Positions 37,374 to 47,371 of a stretch of 64,000 nt of DNA are shown here, piece by piece. Position numbers and translations under genes: made by a program. A model generated the notes under the pieces. It made no database searches. It worked only from the letters and a program-made list of their open reading frames with translations, and was not told the origin of the DNA. This DNA comes from Albimonas pacifica (lineage in GTDB: Bacteria; Pseudomonadota; Alphaproteobacteria; Rhodobacterales; Rhodobacteraceae), in assembly GCF_900113695.1 (NCBI RefSeq), contig NZ_FOQH01000011.1, forward strand, positions 1 to 64,000, given 5' to 3'. Every line of letters starts with the position of its first letter. The first letter of the stretch is position 1.

Positions 37374-37387
37374 GCGGTTAAGACCGC
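37374..37387. promoter_or_regulatory. inverted repeat in the binding-protein/chemoreceptor gap
   Basis: gcggt-taag-accgc is a perfect 5-bp inverted repeat 50 bases before the chemoreceptor start. Two TTAACC-like half-sites overlap it on the minus strand, recalling CtrA boxes, but the spacing (N8-N10) does not match the TTAA-N7-TTAA rule, so a CtrA site is only a weak possibility. Confidence 0.3.
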
Positions 37388-37437
37388 TTGGTTAGGGAGA
37401 CGCGCCGAGAGGGCTTCAACGTCGATCGGGGAACCAC

Positions 37438-40038
37438 ATGCTGGACCGTCTACGCATCGGGACGCGGATCGGGGGCGGCTTCGCCGTCCTGGTGGCGCTG
37501 GTCGCCGTCATCGGCCTCGTGGGGTGGCGCTCGGCGGAGCTGACCACCGCGGGGATGGACGAGCTCGGCGCCCTCAACCAGCAGCGCGACGCCATCGGCG
37601 CCGCCGTCTCCGCCACCGCCATCTACGCAAGCCGGGCCGACGCCCCCTCGCGCGAGCAGGCGAGCGCGGCGCTGACCCGGCTGGAGGGCGCGCTGGGCGC
37701 GGCGGAGGCCGCCGGCGCCGGACCGTTCGAGCGTCTGCGCCGCTCCTTCGAGACGCTGGGGCGGGTCGACGCCTCCACCTCCCGCCAGGAAGAGGCGCTC
37801 GACGCGACCCTGGGCGACCTCGCCGACCGGCTGGCCGAACGGGCGCAGGCCCAGGCCGCCGCCGCCACGCAGGCCGACGCCGTGCTCGAGCGGATCGCGG
37901 CCGAGCAGGAGGCGCGCCGCGCCGACGTGGCCGCGGCCGACCGGCTCTCGCGCCTGGCGCTGACCTTCCAGCGCGACGCCAACCGTTATGCCGTCACACG
38001 GGAGGATCGCGACCACGCGCGTCTCGACGCCTCGCGCGAGGCGCTGAGCGCGGCGATCGGCGAAGTCGCGGGCCTGGTCGGCGGCGCGCTCGGCCCCGCG
38101 CGGGAGGCCCGCCTTCGCCAGACCTCGGAGATCGTGGAGGGCGTCTCGCGCCAATGGGTCGAGCTCAGCAGCGACCCCGAGGCCCCGCCGATGCGCGTCG
38201 CCGCGGCCGAGGTGCGCCTGCTGCACGGCGCCGGCATGATCGGCGAGATCGCCGACGCGCTCGCCGCGGTGCAGCGCCAGGCCGCGCAGGACGCGCAGGA
38301 GAGCGCGGCCCCCGTGCGGCGCGAGGCGCAGGCCGCCATCGAGGGCGCCCGCCGGCTGGAGGCGGCCGCGGTCGCGCTGGCCCGGCTGGAGCGCGACACC
38401 AAGCTGTTCCTGAGCGATCGCGACCCCGCCGCCGCGGCGCCGGTGCAGGCGACCTCGGCCGAGATCGCCCAGCGGCTCGACGCGCTGGGCCCCTCGGTGG
38501 CCGATCTCGCCCCCCCGCTGCGCGCCTTCGAGACGCAGGCCGCCCAGCTCGCGCAGGAGTTCGTCACCCGCCGCGCCGCGGAGGCGGAGCTGCAGGCCGC
38601 GGCGACGGCGCTGGCCGAGGGCGCCCATGCGCGCCTGTCGAGCGAGCGCGCCGGGATCCTCGCCGGCGGCCACTCGGCCAAGCTGATCCAGATCGCGGTC
38701 GCCGCGGCCGCGGTGCTGCTGGGGCTGGGGCTGGGCTACGTCATCGCCCGCTCGATCACCGGCCAGATGGCGGAGCTCGGCGGCGAGATGCAGCAGCTCG
38801 CCGAGGGGCGGATCGACCGCCCCCTGCCCGCCTACCCGCCCGCGACCGAGCCCGGGCAGATGTCCGCCGCGCTCGCCGTCTTCCAGCGCAACGCCCGCGA
38901 GGTGAAGCGCCTGGACGCGGAGGCCGAGCGCGAACGCGCGCGCGCCGCCGCGGCGCGGGCCGAGATGATGCAGCGGCTGGAGGAGGCCTTCGGCCAGGTC
39001 GTGGACGGCGCGCGGCGCGGCGACTTCTCGGGCAAGGTCGGCGAGCGGTTCGAGGATCCGCAGCTCAACGGCCTCGCGGACGGGCTGAACGGTCTGCTGG
39101 GCGTGGTGCAGGCCGGGCTGGCGGAGAACCTGCGGGTGATGTCGGCGCTGGCCCACGGCGACCTCGGCCAGCGGATGAGCGGCCGCTTCGAGGGCGCCTT
39201 CGCCGAGCTGCAGGGCGACGTGAACGCCACGCTCGACCGCCTGAGCGAGATCGTGACCGCGATCCGCGCCGTGGGCGACGCCATCGGCGCGGACACCGAG
39301 GCGATCTCGGGCGGGGCCGCGGACCTCGCCGACCGGGCCACCGGCCAGGCCGCCACGCTGGAGGAGACTTCGGCCACGATGGAGCAGATGGCCGCCACCG
39401 TGCAGAGCAACGCCGCCACCGCCGCCGCCATGGCCCAGGCCGCCAACCGCTCGGCCGAGCGGGCCCAGCAGGGCGGGGTCGTGGTCGGCGAGGCGGCGGA
39501 GGCGATGGGCCAGATCGACCGCAACGCCGCCGAGATCGGCAGCTTCGCCTCGATGATCGACGCCATCGCCTTCCAGACCAACCTGCTGGCCCTGAACGCG
39601 GCGGTGGAGGCGGCGCGCGCAGGCGAGGCGGGCAAGGGCTTCGCGGTGGTGGCCTCCGAGGTGCGCACGCTCTCCCAGCGCGCCAGCGCCGCCTCGACCG
39701 ACATCCGCTCGGTGATCGACCGCAGCGGGGCGGACGTGCGCAAGGGGGTGGATCTGGTGCGGCAGGCCTCGGAGCTCCTGCGCGAGCTGACCGAATCGGC
39801 GGTCGATTTCGCCGAGGCGACGCGCAACATCGACAACGCCAGCCGCGAGCAGTCGGGCGGCGTGCAGCAGATCACCGACGCGGTCGCGCACATGGACGAG
39901 ACGACCCAGCGCAGCTCCGGCCTCGCCGACGAGAACGCCCGCGCCGCCCGCCGCCTGGCCGACCGCGCGGTGGAGCTGCGCGAGCAGCTCGGCTTCTTCA
40001 AGCTCGCCCCCGCCGCTCGCGCCTCTCGCGCCGCCTGA
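37438..40038 (+). CDS. methyl-accepting chemotaxis protein
   Basis: 866-residue transmembrane chemoreceptor. TM1 at about 12-30, a large all-helical periplasmic sensor (about 35-405, predicted helical-bundle type, rich in Ala/Glu/Arg), TM2 at about 413-434 ([20 protein letters not shown]), HAMP at about 435-487, a second HAMP-like stretch at about 510-600, then the MA signalling domain with hairpin tip [20 protein letters not shown]. Long coiled coils with [17 protein letters not shown] form the methylation helices. It has no C-terminal CheR-binding pentapeptide. Tandem HAMP units are typical of Rhodobacterales receptors. Confidence 0.93.
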   Translation: MLDRLRIGTRIGGGFAVLVALVAVIGLVGWRSAELTTAGMDELGALNQQRDAIGAAVSATAIYASRADAPSREQASAALTRLEGALGAAEAAGAGPFERLRRSFETLGRVDASTSRQEEALDATLGDLADRLAERAQAQAAAATQADAVLERIAAEQEARRADVAAADRLSRLALTFQRDANRYAVTREDRDHARLDASREALSAAIGEVAGLVGGALGPAREARLRQTSEIVEGVSRQWVELSSDPEAPPMRVAAAEVRLLHGAGMIGEIADALAAVQRQAAQDAQESAAPVRREAQAAIEGARRLEAAAVALARLERDTKLFLSDRDPAAAAPVQATSAEIAQRLDALGPSVADLAPPLRAFETQAAQLAQEFVTRRAAEAELQAAATALAEGAHARLSSERAGILAGGHSAKLIQIAVAAAAVLLGLGLGYVIARSITGQMAELGGEMQQLAEGRIDRPLPAYPPATEPGQMSAALAVFQRNAREVKRLDAEAERERARAAAARAEMMQRLEEAFGQVVDGARRGDFSGKVGERFEDPQLNGLADGLNGLLGVVQAGLAENLRVMSALAHGDLGQRMSGRFEGAFAELQGDVNATLDRLSEIVTAIRAVGDAIGADTEAISGGAADLADRATGQAATLEETSATMEQMAATVQSNAATAAAMAQAANRSAERAQQGGVVVGEAAEAMGQIDRNAAEIGSFASMIDAIAFQTNLLALNAAVEAARAGEAGKGFAVVASEVRTLSQRASAASTDIRSVIDRSGADVRKGVDLVRQASELLRELTESAVDFAEATRNIDNASREQSGGVQQITDAVAHMDETTQRSSGLADENARAARRLADRAVELREQLGFFKLAPAARASRAA

Positions 40039-42464
40039 GGGCCGCCCGCCGGCGCCGCCACGGGCGACATGACGCCGAATGGCGGTCGATCCCGACGACG
40101 CCGGCGCTCCGGCCGGCGACCTGCATTCGACGCGCCGGGCTTCGCCGCCGCGTGCGCGACCTTCGGCGGCCGAATAGGGCGGACGCAGCGCGGCGCGGCT
40201 GGCGGACCGCCGATCGGACGCTTCCATCGGAATTGGAGCGCGGCTCCCGTTCGGCCGCCAAGCGATTTCTCGGGGAACGGCGCGAGGGCGGCGCGCAGCG
40301 GCGAAGGAGCGCCCAGGGGCGAGCGATGCAGAGCGCACGGCGCATCGAGCCGCGTCGTCGCAAGCCGGACGTCGCCCGAGCGTTCAGCGGATCCGCGAAG
40401 ACGCCGCCCAACCCGGCCGGCGCTGGCGGCGCGAACAGGCTCGCCGCGCCGCATCCGCGCCTCGCCCTCCCCGCCGTCGCCGGCAATGGCGGAGATCATG
40501 GGGAGGGCCGAGCGGACGAGCGGACTGGACGAGGGTCGCGCCGGTGAAGGGCCTCGGCCCCGGAATCCCGGCGACACCACGCCTGTGGCGTCGATGCTCG
40601 CCAGCCCAGCGCGGCGCGCGCAGGCCGACGCAGGGCGCCTGAGAGTCTCGCGCTCTGGACGCGGATCGACGCACAGCCCCGCGCAACCGCGCATCTCGGC
40701 GCCGCCCGGGTGCTTGCCGAAAGGGGCGCGAGGCGGCCCGCCAACCGAGCGGGCGTCATGCGTCGCGCGGCGCGGGCCGAAGGCGGAGCGAGCCAGGTCG
40801 GGACGCCACGCCGCCAACCGCCCTGTTTCAAGCGGCGGCGGGGATCGCCGCGTTCGTCATCCTCGCGACCCGGGCGCAGGGCCGTCTCGGCCTGCGCCGT
40901 CTCGCGACGCGCGAGGACCCTTCGCGCCGACGACGGCCAGCCTGCGCCGGCGGTCGCGCGGGTCGACGCGCTCGACATCTCTCATCGCCAGGGCGGGCGT
41001 GAGGGCGCGCACGATACTCGCCGCGCGAGGCCGACAGGAGGTCGAGCCGCCCATGCGCGGCGAGCCCCCGCAGGGACGGCGATGCGCCCGCCTTGGGGCC
41101 GCCCGCTCGCCCGGCGGCTCCCGCTCCCGGCGCCACCGGCATCGCACCATCGCGCGACGGCATCACGAGATGCGGCGGGAGCGGGCGCCCCGTGCCAAGG
41201 GGCTCGAACGCGTCGGACGCATGATCGGCGACGAAGGGCCGGCCCGGCTTTGGATTGTCCGCAACGCCCCCAGGGTCGCCCGGCCCTCCGGGGCGCTCAT
41301 GCGGCTGCGGCTCCTGACCGGCCGTCGACGGAGCGAGACGAGCCGTATGCGCGGGAGAGGTCCGGACCTTGAACGTGGCCGGCGGAGGATCGCCGCCGGG
41401 GAGGCGCGGAACGACCGGCCGCGCGCAGCGCCGCCTGGCGCGGAGACCTTGGCGGAGATCCGGGCGGCGCCGCGCCAGCCGGACGGTTCCCACGGGCTCG
41501 CGACCGACGGCGATGCCGGCATCCGGCCGGTCCCTGCGGCGGCCGCGGCTCCGCCAAGCCGCCTCGCCGGAAGCCCATCGGGCCCCTGCATGGCCTGCGC
41601 CGCCGGCTCCGGCCGGAACCGGCGTGCCTGGGCGTGGACGACGGCCTGCTGGGGCTCGTGCCGGACCGGCGGCCGGAGGAACTCCAAGCCGCCGAAGGCC
41701 GCCCCCCGCGGATAGTCCGGCGACGACTTCGCCTTCGGCGGACGCCCGCCGGGCGAGGCGGACCCGCCGCGCGGAGGGCCCCCTCGAGGCGGAAGCGGCG
41801 CTCCATGACGCGAGAGAGCTGGCACGAACGCGACGCTGAAGCCTGAGGAGGTTCCGCCCGGCATTGCGGCCGCCGGAGAGATCGAGGTCGCGGCGGATCG
41901 GAAGCTCGATGGCGCCGGGCATGGCCGGGCCATGCGGGGCGCCTGCCGCTGCGAGTTCGCGGCGCTCATCGACGCATTCGGCGCGACCGATCGCCGGCGC
42001 CCGGCGGCGGTCGCGTCTCCAGCCGCCGGGCGCAGGTCGACGGAGCCGGAGAGCTGTCGCCGCGATCCCCGCCCGACGCCCGGGGACCCGACCGTCGCCG
42101 CACCTCCCGCGCCGGGCTGGGGGACCATTGGGCAGGCCGGTTCGTTCGACGATGAGCCGCCGGCGCGTCGTTTCGTGCGGTCCGCCTAGCCGGCGGACCG
42201 CGAGGACCTGGCGCCGAGGCTTCGCCGCCCTGCTCGGGTTCTGGAACGCGGGCGTGAGGATCCGCGCGCCGCCCGACCCCGGGCGGGGGGGGCGGCAGAG
42301 GCTGTTCCCGCCGGGTCTCCCCGTCGCGGCCGCGAGGGGGAGCGACCGCGCCACGGGCCGCGAGGGGGAAGGCGATGCCCGAGCGGCGGCCTGCTCCCAT
42401 TTGGCGGCCCTGATCGGGCCGGCGAGGGTCCGTGCAGCAGGCGGGCGACGGCTGGCCGGGACGC
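40039..42464. other. 2.4-kb tract without recognisable genes
   Basis: Many long open frames exist only because the DNA is so GC-rich. Their products are Arg/Pro/Gly/Ser-rich in all phases, with no hydrophobic patterning and no motif I know. Local GC is somewhat lower and more even across codon positions than in the flanking genes. Given the two wrecked outer-membrane genes just to the right, I read this as decayed or inserted sequence. No RNA gene, IS end or long repeat was found by eye. Confidence 0.5.
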
Positions 42465-42935
42465 CATCGCGCGAGCTGCGCGGACGTCGCCTCGCCCCGC
42501 GAGCCCGGCGAAGACGCAGACCGAGACCCGGTCCTGCGCCTCGAACCAGCCGGAGCCGGGCCGCGCGGGCTGAATCGGCGGCGGGCCGAAGTCGTCGGGC
42601 AGCCGCCAGCCGGCGCGGAAGGCCGCCCCGGCGTCGGCGCAGGTCAGCACGTCGCCCGGCGCGCCGCCGAGCTGGGGCGCGACGTCGAGCTCGACGCCCG
42701 CCATCGAGGCCGCCGCCGCCGCGCGCCAGCTTCGCCGGCAGGTCAGGACCACGCCCGGCCCGTCGGCGAGCTGCGTGTCCCAGCCGCGCGGAAGCGGATC
42801 GTCGACCAGCCGGAAGAAGGCGTCGTTCTCGAAGGCGAGGGCGAAGGCCCCCCGCTCCTCGCGCGCCTCGCCCCGGACGGGGGCGGGACCGGCGAGGGCG
42901 AGGGCCGGCAGCCAGGCGAGGCGGGCCCGCGTCAT
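42465..42935 (-). pseudogene. remnant of an LpxR-type (DUF2219) outer-membrane lipid A deacylase gene
   Basis: The frame starts MTRARLAWLPALALAGPAPV (signal-like), then GAFALAFENDAF, the N-terminal strand of LpxR-family barrels, and jumps straight to DPLPRGWDTQLADGPGVVLT, LDVAPQLGGAPGDVLTCADA, LPDDFGPPPIQPARPGSGWF and CVFAGLAGRGDVRA, which are later LpxR motifs. About 120 residues between FENDAF and RGWDTQL are missing, including the first barrel strands with the catalytic region. Similarity ends after RAARAM (42465). This is an internally deleted, 3'-truncated gene and cannot make a full barrel. Confidence 0.7.
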
Positions 42936-43625
42936 GCGGGCGGCGGCCGCTCGGAACGTGTCGGCGAAGACCAGGCCGCCCGAGGGCTGCACCGCGTCGC
43001 GCGATCGGGCTGTCGGCGGCGTCGCCCAGCAGCCGGCCGACGCCCACGAAGGCGCGGGCCGACCGGCTCTCGGCGAAGCGCCGGTTCAGGGCCGGCGTCG
43101 CGTCCACGCGCTGGAAGCCGACCTCGGCCCGGCAGGGGGGCGTAGCCCGAGCGGCGGGCCTGGGCGCCGGTGACGCCGAAACAGGCGGCCATGTGGTCGT
43201 CGCTCGCCCAGGGGGTCGAGACGCGGGCGGCCAGCGTGAGGGTCTCGGTCAGCGAGTGCAGGCAGTCGACGCCCGGCACGATCTCGAGGCCCTCGGCCCC
43301 GCACGGTCGCCAGCGCGGCCCGTTCAGCGCATGGACGCCGGGCCCGCGCTGCACCTCCAGGAACGCCCGGTCGCGCCAGACGACGTCGAGCTGCGGCAGC
43401 GGGCGCACGGGCGAACTCGTCCGAGCCCGCGTATTCGGGAACCACGGCCGCGCCGGCGCCGAGCGTGACGTGCCAGTCCTCGGTCGCCGAATCGATGGTC
43501 GGCGCGTCGAGAAGCCGGCGGAGGATGTCGGCGTCCTGCGCCGCGGCGGGCGCCGGCGCAGCCGCGAACGCGAGGCCCGCGAGCAGCCCGCAGGCGCGGC
43601 AGGTCCGGCCGGTGCGCGACGGAAC
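42936..43625 (-). pseudogene. frameshifted MipA/OmpV-family outer-membrane protein gene
   Basis: Successive frames carry ordered pieces of one MipA/OmpV protein. A signal peptide and N-terminus run to HVTLGAGAAVVPEYAGSDEF (to about 43410). A shift leads to LPQLDVVWRDRAFLEVQRG, VHALNGPRW, VDCLHSLTETLTLAARVSTP and DDHMAACFGVTGAQARRSGY (to about 43150). Another shift gives DATPALNRRFAESRSARAFV and RLLGDAADSPIA (to about 43005), and then QPSGGLVFADTF near 42955. At least three frameshifts and no obvious start codon make it non-functional, unless sequencing errors are responsible. Confidence 0.75.
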
Positions 43626-43953
43626 GGATGCGGCGCGCGGACGGTCGGCAGGGGCCGCCCGCGTCGCCTTCCTCCCGTTCGTGCTGGCCACCGGCCTCGG
43701 CACGCTCGCCAGGAACGCGCCCTTCATCCTGGTCGGCTTCCTGGCGGGGGACGGCGGCCGCCTCGGCCTCGGCGTCGCCGTCCCCCTCGTCACCGCCTTG
43801 CGGCTCGCCGGCGCCCGGCTCGGGCGGCGTCCGTTCCGGGCGGGGGAGGCGATCGACCTCGGCCGGTGGACCGCTGGCCCAGACATAGATATACAAAAGG
43901 TATCTAAATTGGACGAGGGCGCGCGAGGCCCTCGCGGTCGGGGAGGACGGCGG
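43626..43953 (+). other. gap with a possible membrane-protein fragment and the molybdoenzyme promoter
   Basis: Between 43651 and 43860 the plus strand reads a hydrophobic segment (VAFLPFVLATGLGTLARNAP, FILVGFLAGDGG, VAVPLVTALRLAGARLG) that runs without a stop into the next gene. It resembles part of a membrane protein but has no start or identifiable family, so I regard it as a fragment. The AT-rich block at 43880-43912 is the likely promoter/operator of the downstream gene. Confidence 0.4.
43886..43906. promoter_or_regulatory. candidate operator upstream of the molybdoenzyme gene
   Basis: tagata-(N9)-tatcta is a perfect 6-bp inverted repeat in one of the few AT-rich spots of the window, 48 bases before the start codon. 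It contains a 17-base core GATA-N8-GTATC that recurs in the palindrome at 48134-48172, suggesting one regulator for both, perhaps the HxlR protein encoded between them. Confidence 0.5.
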
Positions 43954-46125
43954 ATGGGCCAGACGAGAACGCTCTGCTCCGGCTGCGACATCTATTGTCA
44001 GGTGAGGCTCGAGGTTCCGCGGAGCGGGCGGGTCGGGGACCTGCGGGTGCATGCGCTCGACCCGCGGCCGGGGAACGCCAACATCTGCATGAAGGGCGTC
44101 CACGCCCCCGCCGGCTTCGCCCACCCCGACCGGGTGATCCGCCCGCTGAGACGCCTCGGCGCGCGCGGCGAGGGCCGCTGGGCGGAGGTCGGCTGGGACG
44201 AGGCGATGGACGAGATCGCCGAGCGCCTTAAGACCGTCGTGGATCGGTACGGACCGGAGGCCCTGGCCGTCTCCACCTCGCAGTGGAACACCCAGACCGA
44301 CAACGGGCTGGGGCGGCGCTTCATGAACCTGCTGGGCTCGCCCAACTGGATCTCGGGCGTGGCGATCTGCGCGGGCAACACGGCGGCGGTGAACCGGCTG
44401 GTCTACGGCTGGTTCCCGTTCCCGGACTACCGCAAGACCGGGTGCATCGCGCTGTTCGGGCACAATCCGAAGACGCACTCCTGGACCCCGATCCACAACC
44501 AGATCCGCAAGGCGCAGGCCCGCGGCGCCAGGCTGATCGTGCTGGACCCGCGGCGGTCCGAGAACGCCGAGCTGGCGGACCTGTGGCTGCCTCTGCGTGC
44601 GGGCACGGATGCGGCCATGTGCTTCGGCTGGCTGAAGGTGATCCTGGACGAGGGTCTCCACGACCGCGGCTTCGTCGACCGCTGGACCGTCGGCTTCGAC
44701 GCCTTCCGCCGGCGGGTGGACGAATTCCCGCTGGACCGCGTGGCCTCGATCACCGGCGTGGACCCCGAGCTGATCGCGCAGGCGGCGCGGATCTACGCCG
44801 CCTCCGGCCCCTCGGTGATCCCCTGGACGCCGGTGACCGACCAGCAGCGCAATTCGACCTCCGCGATCCGCCTGATGTGCGCCCTGCGCGCCCTGACCGG
44901 GAACCTCGACGTCGAGGGCGGCGAGGTGCTGCACGGATTCCACGACCGCATCCGCTCGGAATCCTCCATCGAGCGGCATGACGCGCTGCCGCCCGGACAA
45001 CGCGGGAAGCAGCTGGGCGCCGGCGCCCACCCCGCCTTCACCTACCGCGCCGCCGAGGCCCTGCGCGAGCCGGCCGCGAAGGTCTGGGGCGAGCCCTGGC
45101 CGAACCTGATCAACGGGACCTGCATGGCCAACCCCTCGGCGACGTTCCGCGCCATGGCCGACGGCGATCCCTACCCGGTGAAGGCCTTCTTCACTTTGGG
45201 CAACAACACGCTGATGAGCTTCGCCAACATGCAGCTCATCCACCGCGCCTTACTGAACCAGGACCTGCTGGTGGCCTTCGAGCAGTTCCGCACCCCCACC
45301 GCGCAGCTCTGCGACTTCATCCTGCCCGGCGACGCCTGGCCGGAGCGCAACGCGCTGTCCGACAGTTTCGGCTGGACCGCGATCCAGCGCCCCTCGCAGA
45401 AGGCCGTCGAGCCGCCGGGCGAATGCCGCGGGGTCTTCGACTTCTGGCGGGACCTGGCGCATCGCATGGGGTTCGCCGAACACTTCCCCTGGGCGACGGT
45501 CGAGGAGATGCTGGACTGGCGCCTCGAACCCCTCGGCCTGGATTTCGAGAGCTTCGCCGAGGCGCACCCGGTCCATGTCGGCGAGCTGGGCTATCGCAAG
45601 TACGAGCGGACCGGCTTCGCCACCCCCTCGGGCAAGGTGGAGCTGTCCTCGGCCCTGCTGGAGAGCTGGGGCTTCGACCCGCTGCCCAACTGGCGCGAGG
45701 GGCCGGCGCCCGACCCCGACTATCCCCTGCAGATGTTCACCGGGGTGCGCGAGGACGAGTATTTCCAGACCGGCCACCGCCACATCGCGCCCCTGCGCGC
45801 CCGCAAGCCCGAACCGCGGATGTTCCTCGCCCCCGCCGACGCGCAGGCGCTGGACCTGGCCGAGGGCGACCCGGCGCTGATCGAGACCCGCCACGGCGCC
45901 TGCCGCATGGCCGTCGCGATCCGCGCCGACATGCCCGCGGGCCTGGTGCGCGTGCCCCACGGCTGGTGGCGGCCCGAGCAGGCGGAGGGCGACGGCTCCC
46001 TCTCCGGCGCCTGGGACTGGGCGGATGCGCAGCTCTGCCCCGACGACGAGGCGCATCTCGACCCCGAGCAGGGCGTGCCGCATTTCAAGGGCGTGGCCTG
46101 CCGGGTCCGGCGGGCGGAGGGCTGA
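43954..46125 (+). CDS. molybdopterin-dependent oxidoreductase, DMSO reductase family
   Basis: 723-residue bis-MGD enzyme, cytoplasmic by lack of a Tat signal. The N-terminal [4Fe-4S] ligands are C8, C11, C15 and C45 (LCSGCDIYC, ICMKG). C139 in AICAGNT is the likely Mo/W ligand; the same sequence type occurs in acetylene hydratase and related non-respiratory enzymes. The molybdopterin-binding dinucleotide domain ends with GVREDEYFQTGHR and HFKGVACRV. ATG 43954 has a gggagg site. No small electron-transfer subunit is adjacent. The substrate is unknown; neighbours suggest breakdown of an aromatic or other organic acid. Confidence 0.9.
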   Translation: MGQTRTLCSGCDIYCQVRLEVPRSGRVGDLRVHALDPRPGNANICMKGVHAPAGFAHPDRVIRPLRRLGARGEGRWAEVGWDEAMDEIAERLKTVVDRYGPEALAVSTSQWNTQTDNGLGRRFMNLLGSPNWISGVAICAGNTAAVNRLVYGWFPFPDYRKTGCIALFGHNPKTHSWTPIHNQIRKAQARGARLIVLDPRRSENAELADLWLPLRAGTDAAMCFGWLKVILDEGLHDRGFVDRWTVGFDAFRRRVDEFPLDRVASITGVDPELIAQAARIYAASGPSVIPWTPVTDQQRNSTSAIRLMCALRALTGNLDVEGGEVLHGFHDRIRSESSIERHDALPPGQRGKQLGAGAHPAFTYRAAEALREPAAKVWGEPWPNLINGTCMANPSATFRAMADGDPYPVKAFFTLGNNTLMSFANMQLIHRALLNQDLLVAFEQFRTPTAQLCDFILPGDAWPERNALSDSFGWTAIQRPSQKAVEPPGECRGVFDFWRDLAHRMGFAEHFPWATVEEMLDWRLEPLGLDFESFAEAHPVHVGELGYRKYERTGFATPSGKVELSSALLESWGFDPLPNWREGPAPDPDYPLQMFTGVREDEYFQTGHRHIAPLRARKPEPRMFLAPADAQALDLAEGDPALIETRHGACRMAVAIRADMPAGLVRVPHGWWRPEQAEGDGSLSGAWDWADAQLCPDDEAHLDPEQGVPHFKGVACRVRRAEG

Positions 46126-46132
46126 GCGCGCC

Positions 46133-46612
46133 TCAGGGCTCTCCGGTCCGCTCGCGGCGGTAGAGGTCGCTGAACACCGAGGTCGCGGCGCCGGCCGCGA
46201 CCGGCTCGCCGCAGGTCTCGCACACGGCGACGACGCGCAGGGGGTGGTCGTGGCCGCGGTGCAGGTTGCGCACGGGCGGGTCGGCCTCGTCCCAGGGCCC
46301 GCACCAGTCGTCGCCCCATTGCTTGAGGTGCATCAGAAGCGGCCAGAGCGCCTCGCCCTTGCGCGTCAGCCGATACTCGGCGCTGCGGGCGTCCGCGGGG
46401 TCCGGACGCCGGTCGAGGATGCCGTTGGCGACCATGTCCTTCAGCCGCGCCGAGAGTAGCCGCGGCGCCATGCCGGTCCGGCGCAGAAGGCCGTTGAAGC
46501 GGGTGTTGCGGAACAGGATCTCGCGCAGGATCACGAAGGTCCAGCCGTCGGCCAGCTCGGCGCTGGCGCGGGCGATGGGGCAGTGGCGGCTGGACAGATC
46601 GGCGCGTTTCAT
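46133..46612 (-). CDS. HxlR-family winged-helix regulator
   Basis: 159 residues. The HxlR signature runs CPIARASAELADGWTFVILR, FRNTRFNGLLRRTGMAPRLL, SARLKDMVANGILDRR. A Cys-pair tail (VCETCGEP near 140) may bind metal or sense redox state. MKRADLSSRHCPIARA was chosen as start because the upstream DNA is tandem repeat. It is convergent with the molybdoenzyme gene (7-base gap) and lies downstream of the isomerase gene on the same strand. HxlR proteins often respond to aldehydes or quinones. Target sites are proposed at 43886-43906 and 48134-48172. Confidence 0.9.
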   Translation of the reverse strand: MKRADLSSRHCPIARASAELADGWTFVILREILFRNTRFNGLLRRTGMAPRLLSARLKDMVANGILDRRPDPADARSAEYRLTRKGEALWPLLMHLKQWGDDWCGPWDEADPPVRNLHRGHDHPLRVVAVCETCGEPVAAGAATSVFSDLYRRERTGEP

Positions 46613-46673
46613 CGCTCGGACCGTTTCATCGCTCGGACTTCGGGGCTCGGACTTCGGGGCCCGGACTTCGGGG
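46606..46673. repeat. short tandem repeats at the hxlR start
   Basis: Two copies of gtttcatcgctcggac (period 17, from 46606 and 46623) are followed by three copies of a 14-base unit ctcggacttcgggg at 46632, 46646 and 46660. The 17-base duplication copies the start-codon context and places a second, out-of-frame ATG 17 bases upstream. Copy-number change here could alter translation of the regulator. Confidence 0.7.
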
Positions 46674-46746
46674 CGGCGGGAGACCAGCACTCCCGCCGCC
46701 GCCCGCCGGGGTCAAGGCGACGCGGAAACGCGCCGCCCCAGGGCAT

Positions 46747-47367
46747 CTACGCGGCGGTCGCGGCGACGATCGCCTCCTCGACCAGACCGAGGCTGTCCTT
46801 GCCGAAGAAGATCTCCTCGCCCACGAAGATCGTGGGGGCGCCGAAGGTTCCGCGCGCGACCGCGGCCTCGGTCTCGGCGACCAGCTCGGCCTTGACCTCC
46901 GGATCCTGGGCGGCCGCGATCAACGCCGGGGCGTCGAGCCCGGCGACGGCGAGGCGGCCGGCCAGCACCTCCGGGTCGGCCATGTTCAGGCCCTCGGTCC
47001 ACATGGCGCGGAACATCTCCTCGACGTAGAGCTCGTAGACGCCCATCCGCCGGGCGGCGACGGCGCCGCGCATCAGGCCCAGGGTGTTGACCGGGAAATG
47101 CGGGTTGCGCCGGAAGTCGGCGATGCCGTGGCGGTCGATGAAGCGCCGGTTCTCCAGCGCCAGGTAGGCGAGCTTCGCCTCGCAGCCGGCCTCCTTCTCC
47201 ATGGGCGAGCGGTTGCCGGTGGCCTTGAAGACGCCCCCCAGAAGGATCGGCGCATAGCGGAAGCGGACGCCGGTGCGCGCCTCGAGCGCGGGCAGCGCGC
47301 GGTGGACGAGGAAGCAGTTGGGGCTGCCGAAGTCGAACAGGAACTCGGGCGCGGCGGGGGCGGTCAT
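46747..47367 (-). CDS. 2-hydroxychromene-2-carboxylate isomerase-type (DsbA-fold) protein
   Basis: 206 residues of the DsbA/GST-kappa fold. FLFDFGSPNCFLVHRALPAL at about 9-28 carries the F-x-S-P-x motif that binds glutathione in the isomerase family. GVFKATGNRSPMEKEA and the C-terminal GTFGAPTIFVGEEIFFGKD also match. There is no CxxC, so it is not a disulfide oxidoreductase. Family members isomerise chromene carboxylates in aromatic breakdown with glutathione. It follows the SDR gene closely (SDR stop 4 bases before its ATG), so the two form an operon. Confidence 0.88.
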   Translation of the reverse strand: MTAPAAPEFLFDFGSPNCFLVHRALPALEARTGVRFRYAPILLGGVFKATGNRSPMEKEAGCEAKLAYLALENRRFIDRHGIADFRRNPHFPVNTLGLMRGAVAARRMGVYELYVEEMFRAMWTEGLNMADPEVLAGRLAVAGLDAPALIAAAQDPEVKAELVAETEAAVARGTFGAPTIFVGEEIFFGKDSLGLVEEAIVAATAA

Positions 47368-47371
47368 GGGC

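Noticed and set aside
37374-37395. CtrA box upstream of the chemoreceptor
   Set aside because: Half-sites are present but spacing does not fit TTAA-N7-TTAA.
40069-41715. 548-codon plus-strand frame and other long frames at 40-42 kb
   Set aside because: Ser/Arg/Pro-rich random-looking products without hydrophobic patterning; open only because stops are rare at this GC content.
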